The notes under the pieces: generated by a model
What the model was told of the DNA's origin: nothing
Database searches by the model: none
Seen by the model: only the letters and a program-made list of their open reading frames with translations
Translations under genes and position numbers: made by a program
Origin: GCA-2748575 sp965222725
GTDB lineage: Bacteria; Pseudomonadota; Gammaproteobacteria; Pseudomonadales; Ketobacteraceae
DNA: 64,000 nt
Direction of reading: 5' to 3'
NCBI GenBank assembly: GCA_965222725.1
Contig: OZ244969.1
Span: forward strand, 3,410,001 to 3,474,000
In this document: positions 1-8,059 of the stretch, in pieces
Position numbering within the stretch: the stretch's first letter is position 1
How the letters are laid out: each line of letters opens with the position of its first letter

Positions 1-1
1 G

Positions 2-223
2 GTGGTGGTGTATTGCAGCCTGGCTTTGTTTGCTTTTATCGATCCTTATGCTGTTGCTTTTTGCTACTTGTTGCCTTTGGTGGCCAGTCTTTGGCTCGAT
101 ACCTTTGTTGGGGGATCCGGGGTCCGTCTACCGAAAGCCGTCAGTCTTTTAATGCTGGGGCGGAATAAGTCTCACCAGAACGACAACCCGGAACTTTCCT
201 GGTACCAGCAGATCCTACTGTGA
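2..223 (+). CDS. C-terminal end of an unidentified membrane protein (partial)
   Basis: The frame is open from the left edge, so the GTG at position 2 is probably internal and only the last 73 codons are seen. The first ~35 residues are strongly hydrophobic (short stretches LALFAFID and LLPLVASLW), fitting one or two membrane segments. A polar tail follows, ending in WYQQILL. I do not recognise the family. The gene stops at 221-223 and nothing downstream continues it convincingly. Coding status rests on the clean frame and membrane-protein composition. Confidence 0.5.
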   Translation: MVVYCSLALFAFIDPYAVAFCYLLPLVASLWLDTFVGGSGVRLPKAVSLLMLGRNKSHQNDNPELSWYQQILL

Positions 224-721
224 ATATTTGTATTATTTACGGTACCCCGCTTGATTCCATTTCGAGTTGTGCGCCATACTTTTAGTGTTATTTCTCTTTG
301 CCGGAGTCGTCACTTGGCAATTATCCTTCAGAAATCCTGGCTTCTACTGCATCTGCTTGTTTTTACAGCAGGTTTTGGCTATGGGTTTGCCAATGGTGAT
401 GTTTCTGTTGCTGACGCCGACAAGGGCGCTTCTCCCTGGACGCTGGTTACATCGAGCAGCGTAGGCGCCGATGGGACGCCGGATGGCGAGGATGATGATG
501 TCCTTTTTCTTGTCGGTGCTACCAAAACCTCTGCCTGTTTCGATGTCACCGAAACGGTATCTCAACCCTCAACCCTGCACCGGGTTCCCCGGTACGAGCT
601 TCAGCCCCGCACTACCCAGGGCCCGCCTTTACTGACTGTCTGAATTTCTTCAATTGATGAACTAAATCTTGTCTTTCCCGGGCATACAGAGCCTGGGTTG
701 TACCAATCTGAGGATACAGTC
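224..721. other. 498-base stretch without a convincing gene
   Basis: One short frame at 267-464 (TTG start, 65 codons) would encode two hydrophobic segments, but it has no clear ribosome binding site. A second, overlapping frame (251-643) has a composition unlike a real protein. A perfect 6-bp hairpin (ACCGGG/CCCGGT, loop TTC) lies at 579-593 and has no T run, so it is not an obvious terminator. The promoter of the CBS gene should lie in the last 100 bases. The stretch could be decayed coding sequence. Confidence 0.4.
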
Positions 722-1315
722 ATGACCAGTTATTATCATGCGATTGAGACTAGTCGTCTCAATGAAAAGCCTGTGCTTTGTGCAATGGCAAAGCGTAATA
801 CTATCAATCTGGATTCACCCGCCATTGAATTGATGGAGGATTTTACCAGTATCAAGCCGGTTAACCTCTCCGATGCCATGCCGTACGAGAAGGTCAGGGA
901 GTTTTTGTTTGATACGCATTCTTCCTATGCCTTTGTTACCAATCAGCAAAAGAAGGTGATCGGCTTTATTCCTATTGAGGATCTTTTGGGGTTGCACGCC
1001 ATGGCCAGAGCCAATGAATGTAATCTCAAACTCAGGGAGCTGAGCGCCAGGGATCTGATGGAGCCGATCCGTTCTTTGCCGGTGGCGAGTATGGACGAGG
1101 TGGCCCGCTCCAAGGTGGGAGACATTCTGCATACCTTTCGCCATCAGGTGGAGGATTTTCTGGTGGTAACCGAAAGCGAGTCGCCGGCAATTCGCGGATT
1201 GTTCAGTGCCCGGGCGTTGAATCAGGCTCTGGGGTTGAGCAATGAAACCCGCTTTCAGGCCCGCACTGTGTCTGATCTGGCACAGATAATTAACGGCCAC
1301 TATTCCCGTATCTAG
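722..1315 (+). CDS. CBS-domain-pair protein
   Basis: 197 residues from the ATG at 722, chosen over an upstream in-frame start at 698 because GAGG lies about 7 bases before it. The protein reads as two CBS repeats. The first covers about residues 45-95, with the typical strand and helix around VIGFIPIEDLLG. The second covers about 105-180, with DFLVVTES and a following helix. No catalytic domain is attached, so it probably senses a nucleotide or another small ligand and acts on a partner. It lies 72 bases upstream of an NhaD antiporter on the same strand, which makes a regulatory link to ion transport plausible but unproven. Confidence 0.75.
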   Translation: MTSYYHAIETSRLNEKPVLCAMAKRNTINLDSPAIELMEDFTSIKPVNLSDAMPYEKVREFLFDTHSSYAFVTNQQKKVIGFIPIEDLLGLHAMARANECNLKLRELSARDLMEPIRSLPVASMDEVARSKVGDILHTFRHQVEDFLVVTESESPAIRGLFSARALNQALGLSNETRFQARTVSDLAQIINGHYSRI

Positions 1316-1387
1316 TCATCTTTAACACTAACCTCCGGCCTGTCAGTGGTGAGCGCTTTCAGGCCGGTCCTCCTGGAGTCTCTGTTA

Positions 1388-2782
1388 ATGAAGCAGTTTG
1401 CTGTCGCTCTGTTTATGTTGTTTCCACTACAAGTTATGGCGTCCAACGGGAGCGGAGTGTCCCTGGATTTTACCGGCCACTGGATTGGTTATGCCACGCT
1501 GGCGATTTTTGGTCTGGCCTATCTGCTGGTGATTTTTGAAGAACAGCTGCATCTACACAAGTCCAAGCCGGTGTTGATTGCCGCGGGGTTAACCTGGATT
1601 CTTGTGGCCATTGGCTATGCCATGGCAGGGGAATCTCATCAGATAGCTGCCACCATAAGACACAACTTTCTGGAATACACGGAATTGTTTTTCTTCCTGC
1701 TGGTGGCGATGACTTATATTAACGCCATGATTGAGCGGGGCGTGTTTGAGGCATTGCGCGACTGGCTGGTGAAGAAAAACTTCAGTTACCGTGCACTGTT
1801 CTGGCTGACCGGTTTTCTCGCATTCTTTATTTCGCCAGTGGCGGATAACCTGACGACAGCACTTATCATGTGTGCAGTGGTGATGGCAGTTGGTAAAGAC
1901 AAGCCCGCGTTTATTTCTCTTTCCTGTATCAATATTGTCATTGCTTCCAATGCGGGTGGCGCCTTCAGCCCCTTCGGTGATATTACCACCCTGATGGTGT
2001 GGCAGAAGGGTGTGATTGAATTCTGGACCTTCTTTAAGCTGTTCGTACCTTCCCTGGTGAATTTTTTATTACCGGCGCTGGTGATGCAGTGGGTACTACC
2101 TTCAGGTCGGCCCGCTCAGGAAGATACTCAGCAACAGGGAATGAAAGTGGGCGGTGGCGTTATTGTCGGGCTGTTCTTTGCAACTATCGCTACAGCTGTT
2201 TGCTTTCATAATTTTCTGCATGTGCCGCCAGTGTTTGGTATGTTGCTGGGACTCGGCTATCTCAAACTCTACGATCATTATCTGCGAGTGCAGTCGCGGG
2301 GATGGGAGAACACTGCAAGTGAAGATCAATTGGCAGATTTCAATCCCTATCGTTTCGATGTATTCAAAAAAGTGGCTAACGCGGAATGGGATACGCTGTT
2401 TTTCTTTTACGGGGTGATTATGTGCGTGGGTGCCTTGGGAACCCTTGGTTACCTGGGGCTGGTATCCGGCTATATTTATCACGACCTTGGCGTGACCACA
2501 GCCAATGTGCTGGTGGGCGTTCTGTCGGCTATCGTTGATAATATTCCCATCATGTTTTCAGTGCTGACCATGAATCCGGACATGCCTGAAACCCAATGGT
2601 TGTTGGTAACGTTAACGGCAGGTGTGGGCGGCAGTTTGCTGTCGATCGGTTCAGCTGCGGGGGTCGCTCTGATGGGGCAGGCTCGCGGTTACTACACCTT
2701 TTTCGGTCACCTGAAATGGATGCCGGTGATTGCGATGGGTTATGCTGCCAGCATCTGGGCTCATTTGCTGATTAACGGTTAG
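1388..2782 (+). CDS. nhaD: NhaD-type Na+/H+ antiporter
   Basis: 464 residues with about a dozen membrane segments. The ATG at 1388 is preferred to the in-frame GTG at 1346 because CTGGAG lies 8-10 bases before it and the protein then begins with a signal-like segment (MKQFAVALFML), usual for NhaD. Family features are the segment SPVADNLTTALIM, the stretch NAGGAFSPFGDITTLMVWQ and the late SAIVDNIPIMFSVL, which are the paired conserved loops of the ArsB/NhaD superfamily. It exports Na+ (or Li+) in exchange for protons across the inner membrane, as expected of a marine or halotolerant organism. It follows the CBS-pair gene and is closed by a strong terminator. Confidence 0.9.
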   Translation: MKQFAVALFMLFPLQVMASNGSGVSLDFTGHWIGYATLAIFGLAYLLVIFEEQLHLHKSKPVLIAAGLTWILVAIGYAMAGESHQIAATIRHNFLEYTELFFFLLVAMTYINAMIERGVFEALRDWLVKKNFSYRALFWLTGFLAFFISPVADNLTTALIMCAVVMAVGKDKPAFISLSCINIVIASNAGGAFSPFGDITTLMVWQKGVIEFWTFFKLFVPSLVNFLLPALVMQWVLPSGRPAQEDTQQQGMKVGGGVIVGLFFATIATAVCFHNFLHVPPVFGMLLGLGYLKLYDHYLRVQSRGWENTASEDQLADFNPYRFDVFKKVANAEWDTLFFFYGVIMCVGALGTLGYLGLVSGYIYHDLGVTTANVLVGVLSAIVDNIPIMFSVLTMNPDMPETQWLLVTLTAGVGGSLLSIGSAAGVALMGQARGYYTFFGHLKWMPVIAMGYAASIWAHLLING

Positions 2783-2792
2783 TCGAATTGAT

Positions 2793-2836
2793 CCGGAGTG
2801 TCTTGGTTGTTGGAACCAAAGCTACTCCGGGTTTTT
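2793..2836 (+). terminator. Rho-independent terminator after nhaD
   Basis: CCGGAGT at 2793-2799 pairs perfectly with ACTCCGG at 2824-2830. A second inner stem (TTGGTT with AACCAA) sits in between, and GTTTTT follows. It lies 11 bases after the nhaD stop and separates nhaD from the convergent desaturase gene. Confidence 0.85.
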
Positions 2837-2864
2837 CCAGGCAGTAACCCTGACGCTGAAGTTT

Positions 2865-3986
2865 CTACGCAGGAACCGCTTCTACAGAATCTGTTTGTTC
2901 AGATGTTGTATTCTGCTCAGGCCGTGCATTCTGCGCTCCGCGGAATTGAGGATTAAGCTGTTTGTTCAGCGCAATCAGGTCTACTTCAAATTCCGGCCGG
3001 TTCACGTCGATCAGGGTCAGCGAGTCCGCGTACACCTTGGGTGTTTTGTACAGGTAGCGCAGCGCTGTTGCATGAGTGGGATACACGTAACGCTCCGGCA
3101 TGTTTTCCAGAAACCATTGCCGCAAGCGAGGGGCCTTGTTCATGGGTAGCCGTGGGAACAGGTGGTGTTCCACATGGTGGCTGAAATTAAAATGCAGGCG
3201 ATCCAGCAGCGGCAGGGATTTCAGGCTCATGGAATTGTCCACCGGATCATTGATATGAGTCTGGGGCCGCAGAAAGTGGTTGGTCAGTATGTAACTCTGA
3301 ATCACCGCGTTGCCGAACAGGTGTGGCAGCACCAGGCCAAAGAATGCGGCTTTGCCTCCCATAAATATTCCCAGGGTAATCCAGAACCCCAGTAAAGCCA
3401 GCATTTCAAGCAGCGCACGCTGTCGGTTAAAACCTTTGAACTCTTCCCGGTGTTTGGTCTGAAACCAGAGTACGACCTGGCTGTGCAGCGTAAAAGAGTA
3501 GAATAGAAACAGGTAGCTGTACCAGGTGCCGGAACCCGGGGCCAGCTTCAGTAATTTTTTCTGGCCGGGACTGCGCTGGTAGCGTTTCAGGGTACCGAAG
3601 CTGTCGGGGTCCCGGTCACCCATATTGGTGTTGCCGTGATGGGCCAGGTTGTGCCAGCGATGCCAGAAACCGGGGGTAACCAGGAAAGGGGCCAGGCCAA
3701 TGCCGGCAAAGAAGGTTTTCCAGCGCCCCTGAATGCCCAGGGCTCCGTGTGACACCTCATGGGACAGGAATCCCAGCGATCCGTAGGTATTGCCGATGAT
3801 CAGTGAGATGGGCAGGCACCAGTACCACGCCAGGTCATAGAACGAAAGCAGCAACCAGCAGGCGACAACGACGGAAGCCAATGGCAAAAACCAGATCAGG
3901 CGCCACTTTTGCGGTTGGAAGGTGTCCGCAGGCAGCTCCTGCCGGATTCTGTTTCTGAGGTCTCTGACTGAATTCTGTTGCTTCAT
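2865..3986 (-). CDS. Membrane fatty acid desaturase
   Basis: 373 residues. The three histidine boxes that hold the di-iron centre are present: HEVSH at residues 76-80, HRWHNLAHH at 109-117, and HHVEHH at about 270. Hydrophobic pairs lie between them (about residues 30-72, 90-107 and 200-240). This is the membrane-bound desaturase superfamily that introduces a double bond into acyl chains using O2 and an electron carrier. No fused cytochrome b5 or ferredoxin domain is seen, so the electron donor must come from elsewhere. The C-terminal ~40 residues are polar and low-complexity. Regiospecificity cannot be read from the sequence. The gene is convergent with nhaD, and an inverted repeat sits just upstream of its start. 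Confidence 0.85.
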   Translation of the reverse strand: MKQQNSVRDLRNRIRQELPADTFQPQKWRLIWFLPLASVVVACWLLLSFYDLAWYWCLPISLIIGNTYGSLGFLSHEVSHGALGIQGRWKTFFAGIGLAPFLVTPGFWHRWHNLAHHGNTNMGDRDPDSFGTLKRYQRSPGQKKLLKLAPGSGTWYSYLFLFYSFTLHSQVVLWFQTKHREEFKGFNRQRALLEMLALLGFWITLGIFMGGKAAFFGLVLPHLFGNAVIQSYILTNHFLRPQTHINDPVDNSMSLKSLPLLDRLHFNFSHHVEHHLFPRLPMNKAPRLRQWFLENMPERYVYPTHATALRYLYKTPKVYADSLTLIDVNRPEFEVDLIALNKQLNPQFRGAQNARPEQNTTSEQTDSVEAVPA

Positions 3987-4001
3987 AAATTATCCCGTGC
4001 A

Positions 4002-4013
4002 GAACAAGTGTTC
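4002..4013. promoter_or_regulatory. Candidate operator upstream of the desaturase gene
   Basis: GAACA-AG-TGTTC is a perfect 5+5 inverted repeat with a 2-base centre, ending 16 bases before the desaturase start codon in a very AT-rich leader. Desaturase genes are often repressed by small lipid-sensing regulators binding such repeats. The half-site is too short to name the regulator. Confidence 0.35.
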
Positions 4014-4313
4014 AGTTTATAAGTTTAAAAAGTTAATAAAACGTGCTGAAACTGGGTAAAAGTGTGAGGCTGTAAATAAATAGCTGCGAAAAGGTAAACA
4101 ATTGTTTATCCAAAATCAAATAGAAGTGTGACCCGCTGGTGTTTTGCGATCAGGGGTATACAGGGTCGTCTCAAATGTTGATGTTTGGTGTTTTATGTGA
4201 TGAAAAACACTGGCTTTGGATAAATCGATGTCTTGTAGCGATGAGCCCTTGCGGGAAGGAGATAGGAGCACTGAGGGAGGAGTTGCCTCCCCCGGCTTTT
4301 TAGGTGGCTTGGC
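4014..4313. other. AT-rich intergenic region between desaturase and lipoprotein genes
   Basis: No gene is visible. The side next to the desaturase is AT-rich and should hold its promoter. On the other side, GGGAGG/CCTCCC with loop AGTTG forms a hairpin at 4275-4291. It could end transcription of the minus-strand lipoprotein gene, but the run of T follows it only on the plus strand, so the assignment is uncertain. Confidence 0.4.
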
Positions 4314-5225
4314 TTATTGATTAAGCCATATTTCAAAGGTGTCTTCGTCGCGGGTTTGGGTGGATGCGGGAGTATCGCCCGGGCCGTCATAAAAGGTGAT
4401 CCGGACGTCGTCATCCCCCGGCAGATATTCCACGATGACTCTGGTGTCTGATGCGCCTTCCAGTACCAGAGTTGAGCCGTCCATGCCCAGGCTGACGAAT
4501 CCTTCCTCTGAATCGAAGATTCTGCCTGAAATGGAATCAATGCGGTCCAGATGCCACTGATCGTCGTCTTCAAGTTCCACTTCTATATCGGCATAGTAAG
4601 TCTGCCGGTCATCACGATCCGTAATGGTGACTTCTTTTTCCAGTTCGCTACTGCTTTGCGCAATATTATAAGTGGCTTCCTCTTCGCCCCGCAGGCGCAG
4701 TTCCTCCACACCGTCAGCTATATCCAGGTTGCGATAGGTCAGTTCTTCTCTGGTCTTGTTGCCACCGGACAAAAAACCATCATCATAGCTGAAGGTGCCG
4801 CGCAAAGTACCATCCAGGTCGACATTGGTGCCATCGCAATCGTCATATTCAAAACTGATATTGAAGAAGCTGAAAGTGCTGTTGCTGGTGGCATTCACCT
4901 GCTGGGTACCGGGTGTGCAGAGGATATTTTCCTGATAGTCAGTGCTGCCTCCGGTTTCTATTCGTGTGCGGACAGCGTCAAGGTCTGCCTCAAAAGCAAG
5001 TGCCTGTGGCAGGGTCTGAATACCATTGTTGCCAAAAGCCAGTCGAAGAAAGCGCTCGTGGTTGGCGACTGTCAGCGTCGCTTCAGTGGTGAGTCCTTCG
5101 TAGGCATTCTTGGCGGCACTGCTGTTGCCACCGCCGGTGGTTTCATCGGAACCTTCACCGCCACAGCCATTCAGAAATGCAAACACCGGTAGAACCAGCA
5201 AAGGTTTTGATCTTGAAAAATCCAT
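4314..5225 (-). CDS. Unrecognised acidic lipoprotein
   Basis: 303 residues from the ATG at 5225, preferred to the one at 5240 because GGAG sits 5 bases before it. The N terminus has a short charged start, a hydrophobic segment (LLVLPVFAFL) and then LNGC, a plausible lipobox, so the mature protein would be lipid-anchored. A Gly/Ser/Thr-rich linker follows. The rest is highly acidic, with alternating strand-like stretches rich in D, E, T and S (for example EVELEDDDQW). Two cysteines lie near LCTPGT and DDCDGT. I recognise no family. An outer-membrane lipoprotein with a beta-rich domain is the most that can be said. Confidence 0.65.
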   Translation of the reverse strand: MDFSRSKPLLVLPVFAFLNGCGGEGSDETTGGGNSSAAKNAYEGLTTEATLTVANHERFLRLAFGNNGIQTLPQALAFEADLDAVRTRIETGGSTDYQENILCTPGTQQVNATSNSTFSFFNISFEYDDCDGTNVDLDGTLRGTFSYDDGFLSGGNKTREELTYRNLDIADGVEELRLRGEEEATYNIAQSSSELEKEVTITDRDDRQTYYADIEVELEDDDQWHLDRIDSISGRIFDSEEGFVSLGMDGSTLVLEGASDTRVIVEYLPGDDDVRITFYDGPGDTPASTQTRDEDTFEIWLNQ

Positions 5226-5352
5226 TTTTACTCCATCCACAAAAAGGGCCGTAGGGCCAATTCAACAAAACCCGTATTGTGTATTAGTTGCTCAGACTGG
5301 TCAATCAACCGGGGATCAAGGCGGGACGATAAACGGAGGCAGGCAGGAGGGC

Positions 5353-5377
5353 AAAGACCCGGCAGAAGCGCCGGGTC
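5353..5377 (-). terminator. Rho-independent terminator after slyD
   Basis: Read on the minus strand, GACCCGGC (5377-5370) pairs perfectly with GCCGGGTC (5363-5356) across a 6-base loop, followed by TTT. It begins 11 bases past the slyD stop. Confidence 0.75.
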
Positions 5378-5387
5378 CTAGAGGCAA

Positions 5388-5873
5388 TCAGTGGTCATGA
5401 CCTTCAGGGCCATGAACGTGGCCGTGGGTTACTTCTTCTTCGCTGGCGTCACGCACTTCTTTGATGGTGACGTTGAAGGTCAGGGATTTGCCGGCCAGTG
5501 GGTGGTTGGCATCTACCGTGACTGTGGATTCATCCACTTCAGTTACTACCAGATTCACCGGTCCGTGCTCGGTCTGGGCGGTAACGGCCATGCCGGGTTC
5601 TACCTTTTCAATGTCTTTAAAGGCTTCCATGGGGACTTGCTGGATGCGTTCGTCGCTTCTTTCGCCATAGGCATCTTCCGGTGCAACGGTCACTTCGATT
5701 TCGTCGCCAACGTTTTTACCCTCAAGGGCGTTTTCCAGTCCGGGGATGATGTTCTGGGCGCCGTGCAGATATACCAGTGGATCGGCATTTTCAGAAGAAT
5801 CAATTACTTGGCCGCTGTCAACGTCAGTAACCTTGTAGTGAAGGGTAACAACTTTGTGTTGGGCAACTGTCAT
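5388..5873 (-). CDS. slyD: FKBP-type peptidyl-prolyl isomerase, SlyD family
   Basis: 161 residues. The protein shows the SlyD layout. An FKBP half (HYKVTDVDSGQVIDSS and PLVYLHGAQNIIPGLENALEG) is followed by the inserted flap domain (AYGERSDERIQQVP to about residue 120). The FKBP strand then returns (NHPLAGKSLTFNVTIKEVRDA), with a short histidine-rich tail (HGHVHGPEGHDH) that can bind Ni2+ or other metals. It is a cytoplasmic folding catalyst and chaperone, in other bacteria also a nickel donor to hydrogenases. The tail is short compared with the E. coli protein. AGGAA lies just upstream of the ATG. It is divergent from the first mscS gene. Confidence 0.92.
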   Translation of the reverse strand: MTVAQHKVVTLHYKVTDVDSGQVIDSSENADPLVYLHGAQNIIPGLENALEGKNVGDEIEVTVAPEDAYGERSDERIQQVPMEAFKDIEKVEPGMAVTAQTEHGPVNLVVTEVDESTVTVDANHPLAGKSLTFNVTIKEVRDASEEEVTHGHVHGPEGHDH

Positions 5874-6136
5874 ATTTGTAGTTCCTGTATTTGGATCCCT
5901 GACGGGATAATGAATTCAGATATCGAAGGGGCTTTTGGGAATTTCCCGGAGCTGATATGGCTGCCGCCACATCAGTATTGAATCAAGGCCAATCGTTACC
6001 GTGGTGACCAGTATAACAAGGTCAGAGCGCCGTTTAAAATCGCCACTGACTATGGGGCTTTAAGGTCGGGGCTGCTTCAGCTTTCCTAATTGCGCTATAG
6101 TTTGTTGTCAGTGACCAACCGGAGACGTCAACCCCC

Positions 6137-6967
6137 ATGATTGAAGATGAACTGAAGCAACTGGAACAGATTTATCAGCTGGTAGCCAACTACCTGGTGG
6201 AATACAGCTTTCAGGTGGTGGGTGCCATCATCATTCTTATTATTGGTGCATTGGCGGCCCGTATTCTGTCCAGAGCCACTATCCGCCTGCTGGAAAAGCG
6301 CCAGGTTGATGTAACCCTCACCGGTTTTATTGGCAGCCTGGTGAAGATTCTGGTTTTCGTGTGTTTTCTGATCATTAGTTTGGGCAAGTTTGGTATTACG
6401 GTAGCGCCATTTGTTGCTGCCCTGGGTGCGGCCACTCTGGGTATTGGCCTGGCGTTGCAAGGGCCCATCTCCAACTATGGCGCCGGTGTTGCCATCATTC
6501 TGGCGCGCACTTTTAAAGTGGGTGATACGGTCACTATTTCTGACTGGTTCGGGGTTGTGAAAGAAATCCGTCTGGCCTACACCTTACTGGAAACCGAAGA
6601 TGGTGAGCTGATTACCATTCCCAATAAGCATATTATCGGTGAAATAATTCAGAATTCGTACGGGCATCGGGTGGTGGAGACTATTATTGGTATCGATTAC
6701 GACGATTCGCCGGAGCTTGCCATCGACACCATAAAAAGTGCCTTGCAGGAGATGCCCTGTGTCACTCAGAATCCTGGCTTTCAGGTAGGTATTGACGGGT
6801 TTGGCGATTTTTCGATCAATGTTGGGTTGCGGTATTGGGTTCCCACCCAGTCCTACTATGAAAGCAAGTATCAGGTGAACCAGAAGCTGTTCGCGGCACT
6901 GAAAGAGGCGGGAATTCGCATACCGTTCCCCCGCAGGGATATTGTGATGATAAACAGGGAAGCCTGA
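6137..6967 (+). CDS. Small-conductance mechanosensitive channel (MscS family), first copy
   Basis: 276 residues, the size of minimal MscS. An N-terminal amphipathic part is followed by three membrane segments (about residues 22-45, 62-85 and 90-125). The last is the Gly/Ala-rich pore helix (AALGAATLGIGLALQGPI) with the conserved kink. The cytoplasmic beta domain begins at FKVGDTVTISDWFGVVKEI. The C terminus (GIRIPFPRRDIVMI) is the family's usual end. It should form a heptameric inner-membrane valve that opens on hypo-osmotic shock. A paralogue follows 119 bases downstream. Confidence 0.9.
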   Translation: MIEDELKQLEQIYQLVANYLVEYSFQVVGAIIILIIGALAARILSRATIRLLEKRQVDVTLTGFIGSLVKILVFVCFLIISLGKFGITVAPFVAALGAATLGIGLALQGPISNYGAGVAIILARTFKVGDTVTISDWFGVVKEIRLAYTLLETEDGELITIPNKHIIGEIIQNSYGHRVVETIIGIDYDDSPELAIDTIKSALQEMPCVTQNPGFQVGIDGFGDFSINVGLRYWVPTQSYYESKYQVNQKLFAALKEAGIRIPFPRRDIVMINREA

Positions 6968-7086
6968 GTCAAAACCTGAACCGGACAAGACTCAGCTGGA
7001 AACTGTCATTTAACCTTGTTTTACTACCCGGATTCGGAATTTTGAATAATACTGATCCGGTGTTTCATTAAATTGGGGATTTAAAA

Positions 7087-7911
7087 ATGGAAGAAAAACT
7101 CGAAGAGTATACTCAGCTCGCAATAGAAATGACCATGGCATACGCGCCCAAGCTGTTGCTGGCCATTCTTACGCTCATCATCGGCTTTTGGCTTATTAAC
7201 CGATTCCTCGGCATGATGGATCGTGTGATGCAGGCCAGAAGCACAGAGCCAACACTGCAGAAGTTCCTTCACAGTCTGCTGTCGATCCTGTTCAAAGCGC
7301 TCCTGCTAATCAGTGCCGCCTCCATGGTGGGCATTGAAACCACATCGTTTATAGCGGTGCTGGGTGCGGCTGGTCTGGCAGTTGGTTTGGCATTGCAGGG
7401 CAGCCTGGCGAACTTTGCCGGTGGTGTGCTGGTGTTGTTGTTCAAGCCTTTCAAAGTAGGGGACTTTATTGAAGGAGCCGGTGTCATGGGTGTGGTCCGG
7501 GAAATCCAGATCTTCAACACCATCATGACAACGCCGGACAACAAGCGCATTATCGTACCCAACGGCAAGCTTTCGAACGACGTGATCACCAATTTTTCGG
7601 CCGAATCTACCCGCCGTGTGGATATGATCTTCGGGATTGGCTATGGCGATGACGTGCTCAAGGCAAAATCGGTGCTGCAGGATCTGCTCAACGAAGATGA
7701 GCGCGTACTGAAAGACCCTGCCTCTGAAATCTATGTCAAAGAACTGGGGGACAGCAGCGTCAACTTTGTTGTGCGAGCCTGGGTAAATGCGTCAGATTAC
7801 TGGCCTTTCTTCTTTGCCATGCAAGAGCGGGTGAAACTGCGTTTCGACCAGGACGGTATCTCCATTCCTTTCCCGCAGCGGGATGTACATCTGTACCAGC
7901 ACAGCGCCTGA
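7087..7911 (+). CDS. mscS: Small-conductance mechanosensitive channel (MscS family), second copy
   Basis: 274 residues with the same layout as the preceding gene and closer to classical MscS. The pore helix contains AVLGAAGLAVGLALQGSLAN, then FAGGVLVLLFKPFKVGDFIE and the cytoplasmic beta barrel (TPDNKRIIVPNGKLSND). The C terminus is ISIPFPQRDVHLYQ. The start has an A-rich leader but only a weak ribosome binding site. The two channels differ in the beta domain and in the first membrane segment, so they are old paralogues and not a recent duplication. A terminator follows. Confidence 0.92.
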   Translation: MEEKLEEYTQLAIEMTMAYAPKLLLAILTLIIGFWLINRFLGMMDRVMQARSTEPTLQKFLHSLLSILFKALLLISAASMVGIETTSFIAVLGAAGLAVGLALQGSLANFAGGVLVLLFKPFKVGDFIEGAGVMGVVREIQIFNTIMTTPDNKRIIVPNGKLSNDVITNFSAESTRRVDMIFGIGYGDDVLKAKSVLQDLLNEDERVLKDPASEIYVKELGDSSVNFVVRAWVNASDYWPFFFAMQERVKLRFDQDGISIPFPQRDVHLYQHSA

Positions 7912-7929
7912 TACAGGTCTTCATGCCTA

Positions 7930-7958
7930 AAAAAACCGGCCCAGGTGGCCGGTTTTTT
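7930..7958 (+). terminator. Rho-independent terminator after the mscS pair
   Basis: Perfect 12-bp stem AAAAAACCGGCC/GGCCGGTTTTTT with loop CAGGT, about 20 bases after the stop codon. The flanking A and T runs make it usable in both directions. Confidence 0.9.
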
Positions 7959-8059
7959 TGTGTCTTTCACTTCTTGCTCAAATAAATTTTCATTTTTTTG
8001 CGCAGCCCGAGTCTCTATTGGCAAGAAATTGCACACTTTGACAGACCAGCGTTGCGTTT

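Noticed and set aside
251..643. 130-codon plus-strand frame and the overlapping 267-464 frame as genes
   Set aside because: They compete for the same DNA, start with TTG, lack a ribosome binding site and show no family; kept only as a note on the region.
4275..4291. Hairpin as terminator of the lipoprotein gene
   Set aside because: The T run follows the hairpin on the plus strand, whereas the gene is on the minus strand; described only as a hairpin in the intergenic entry.
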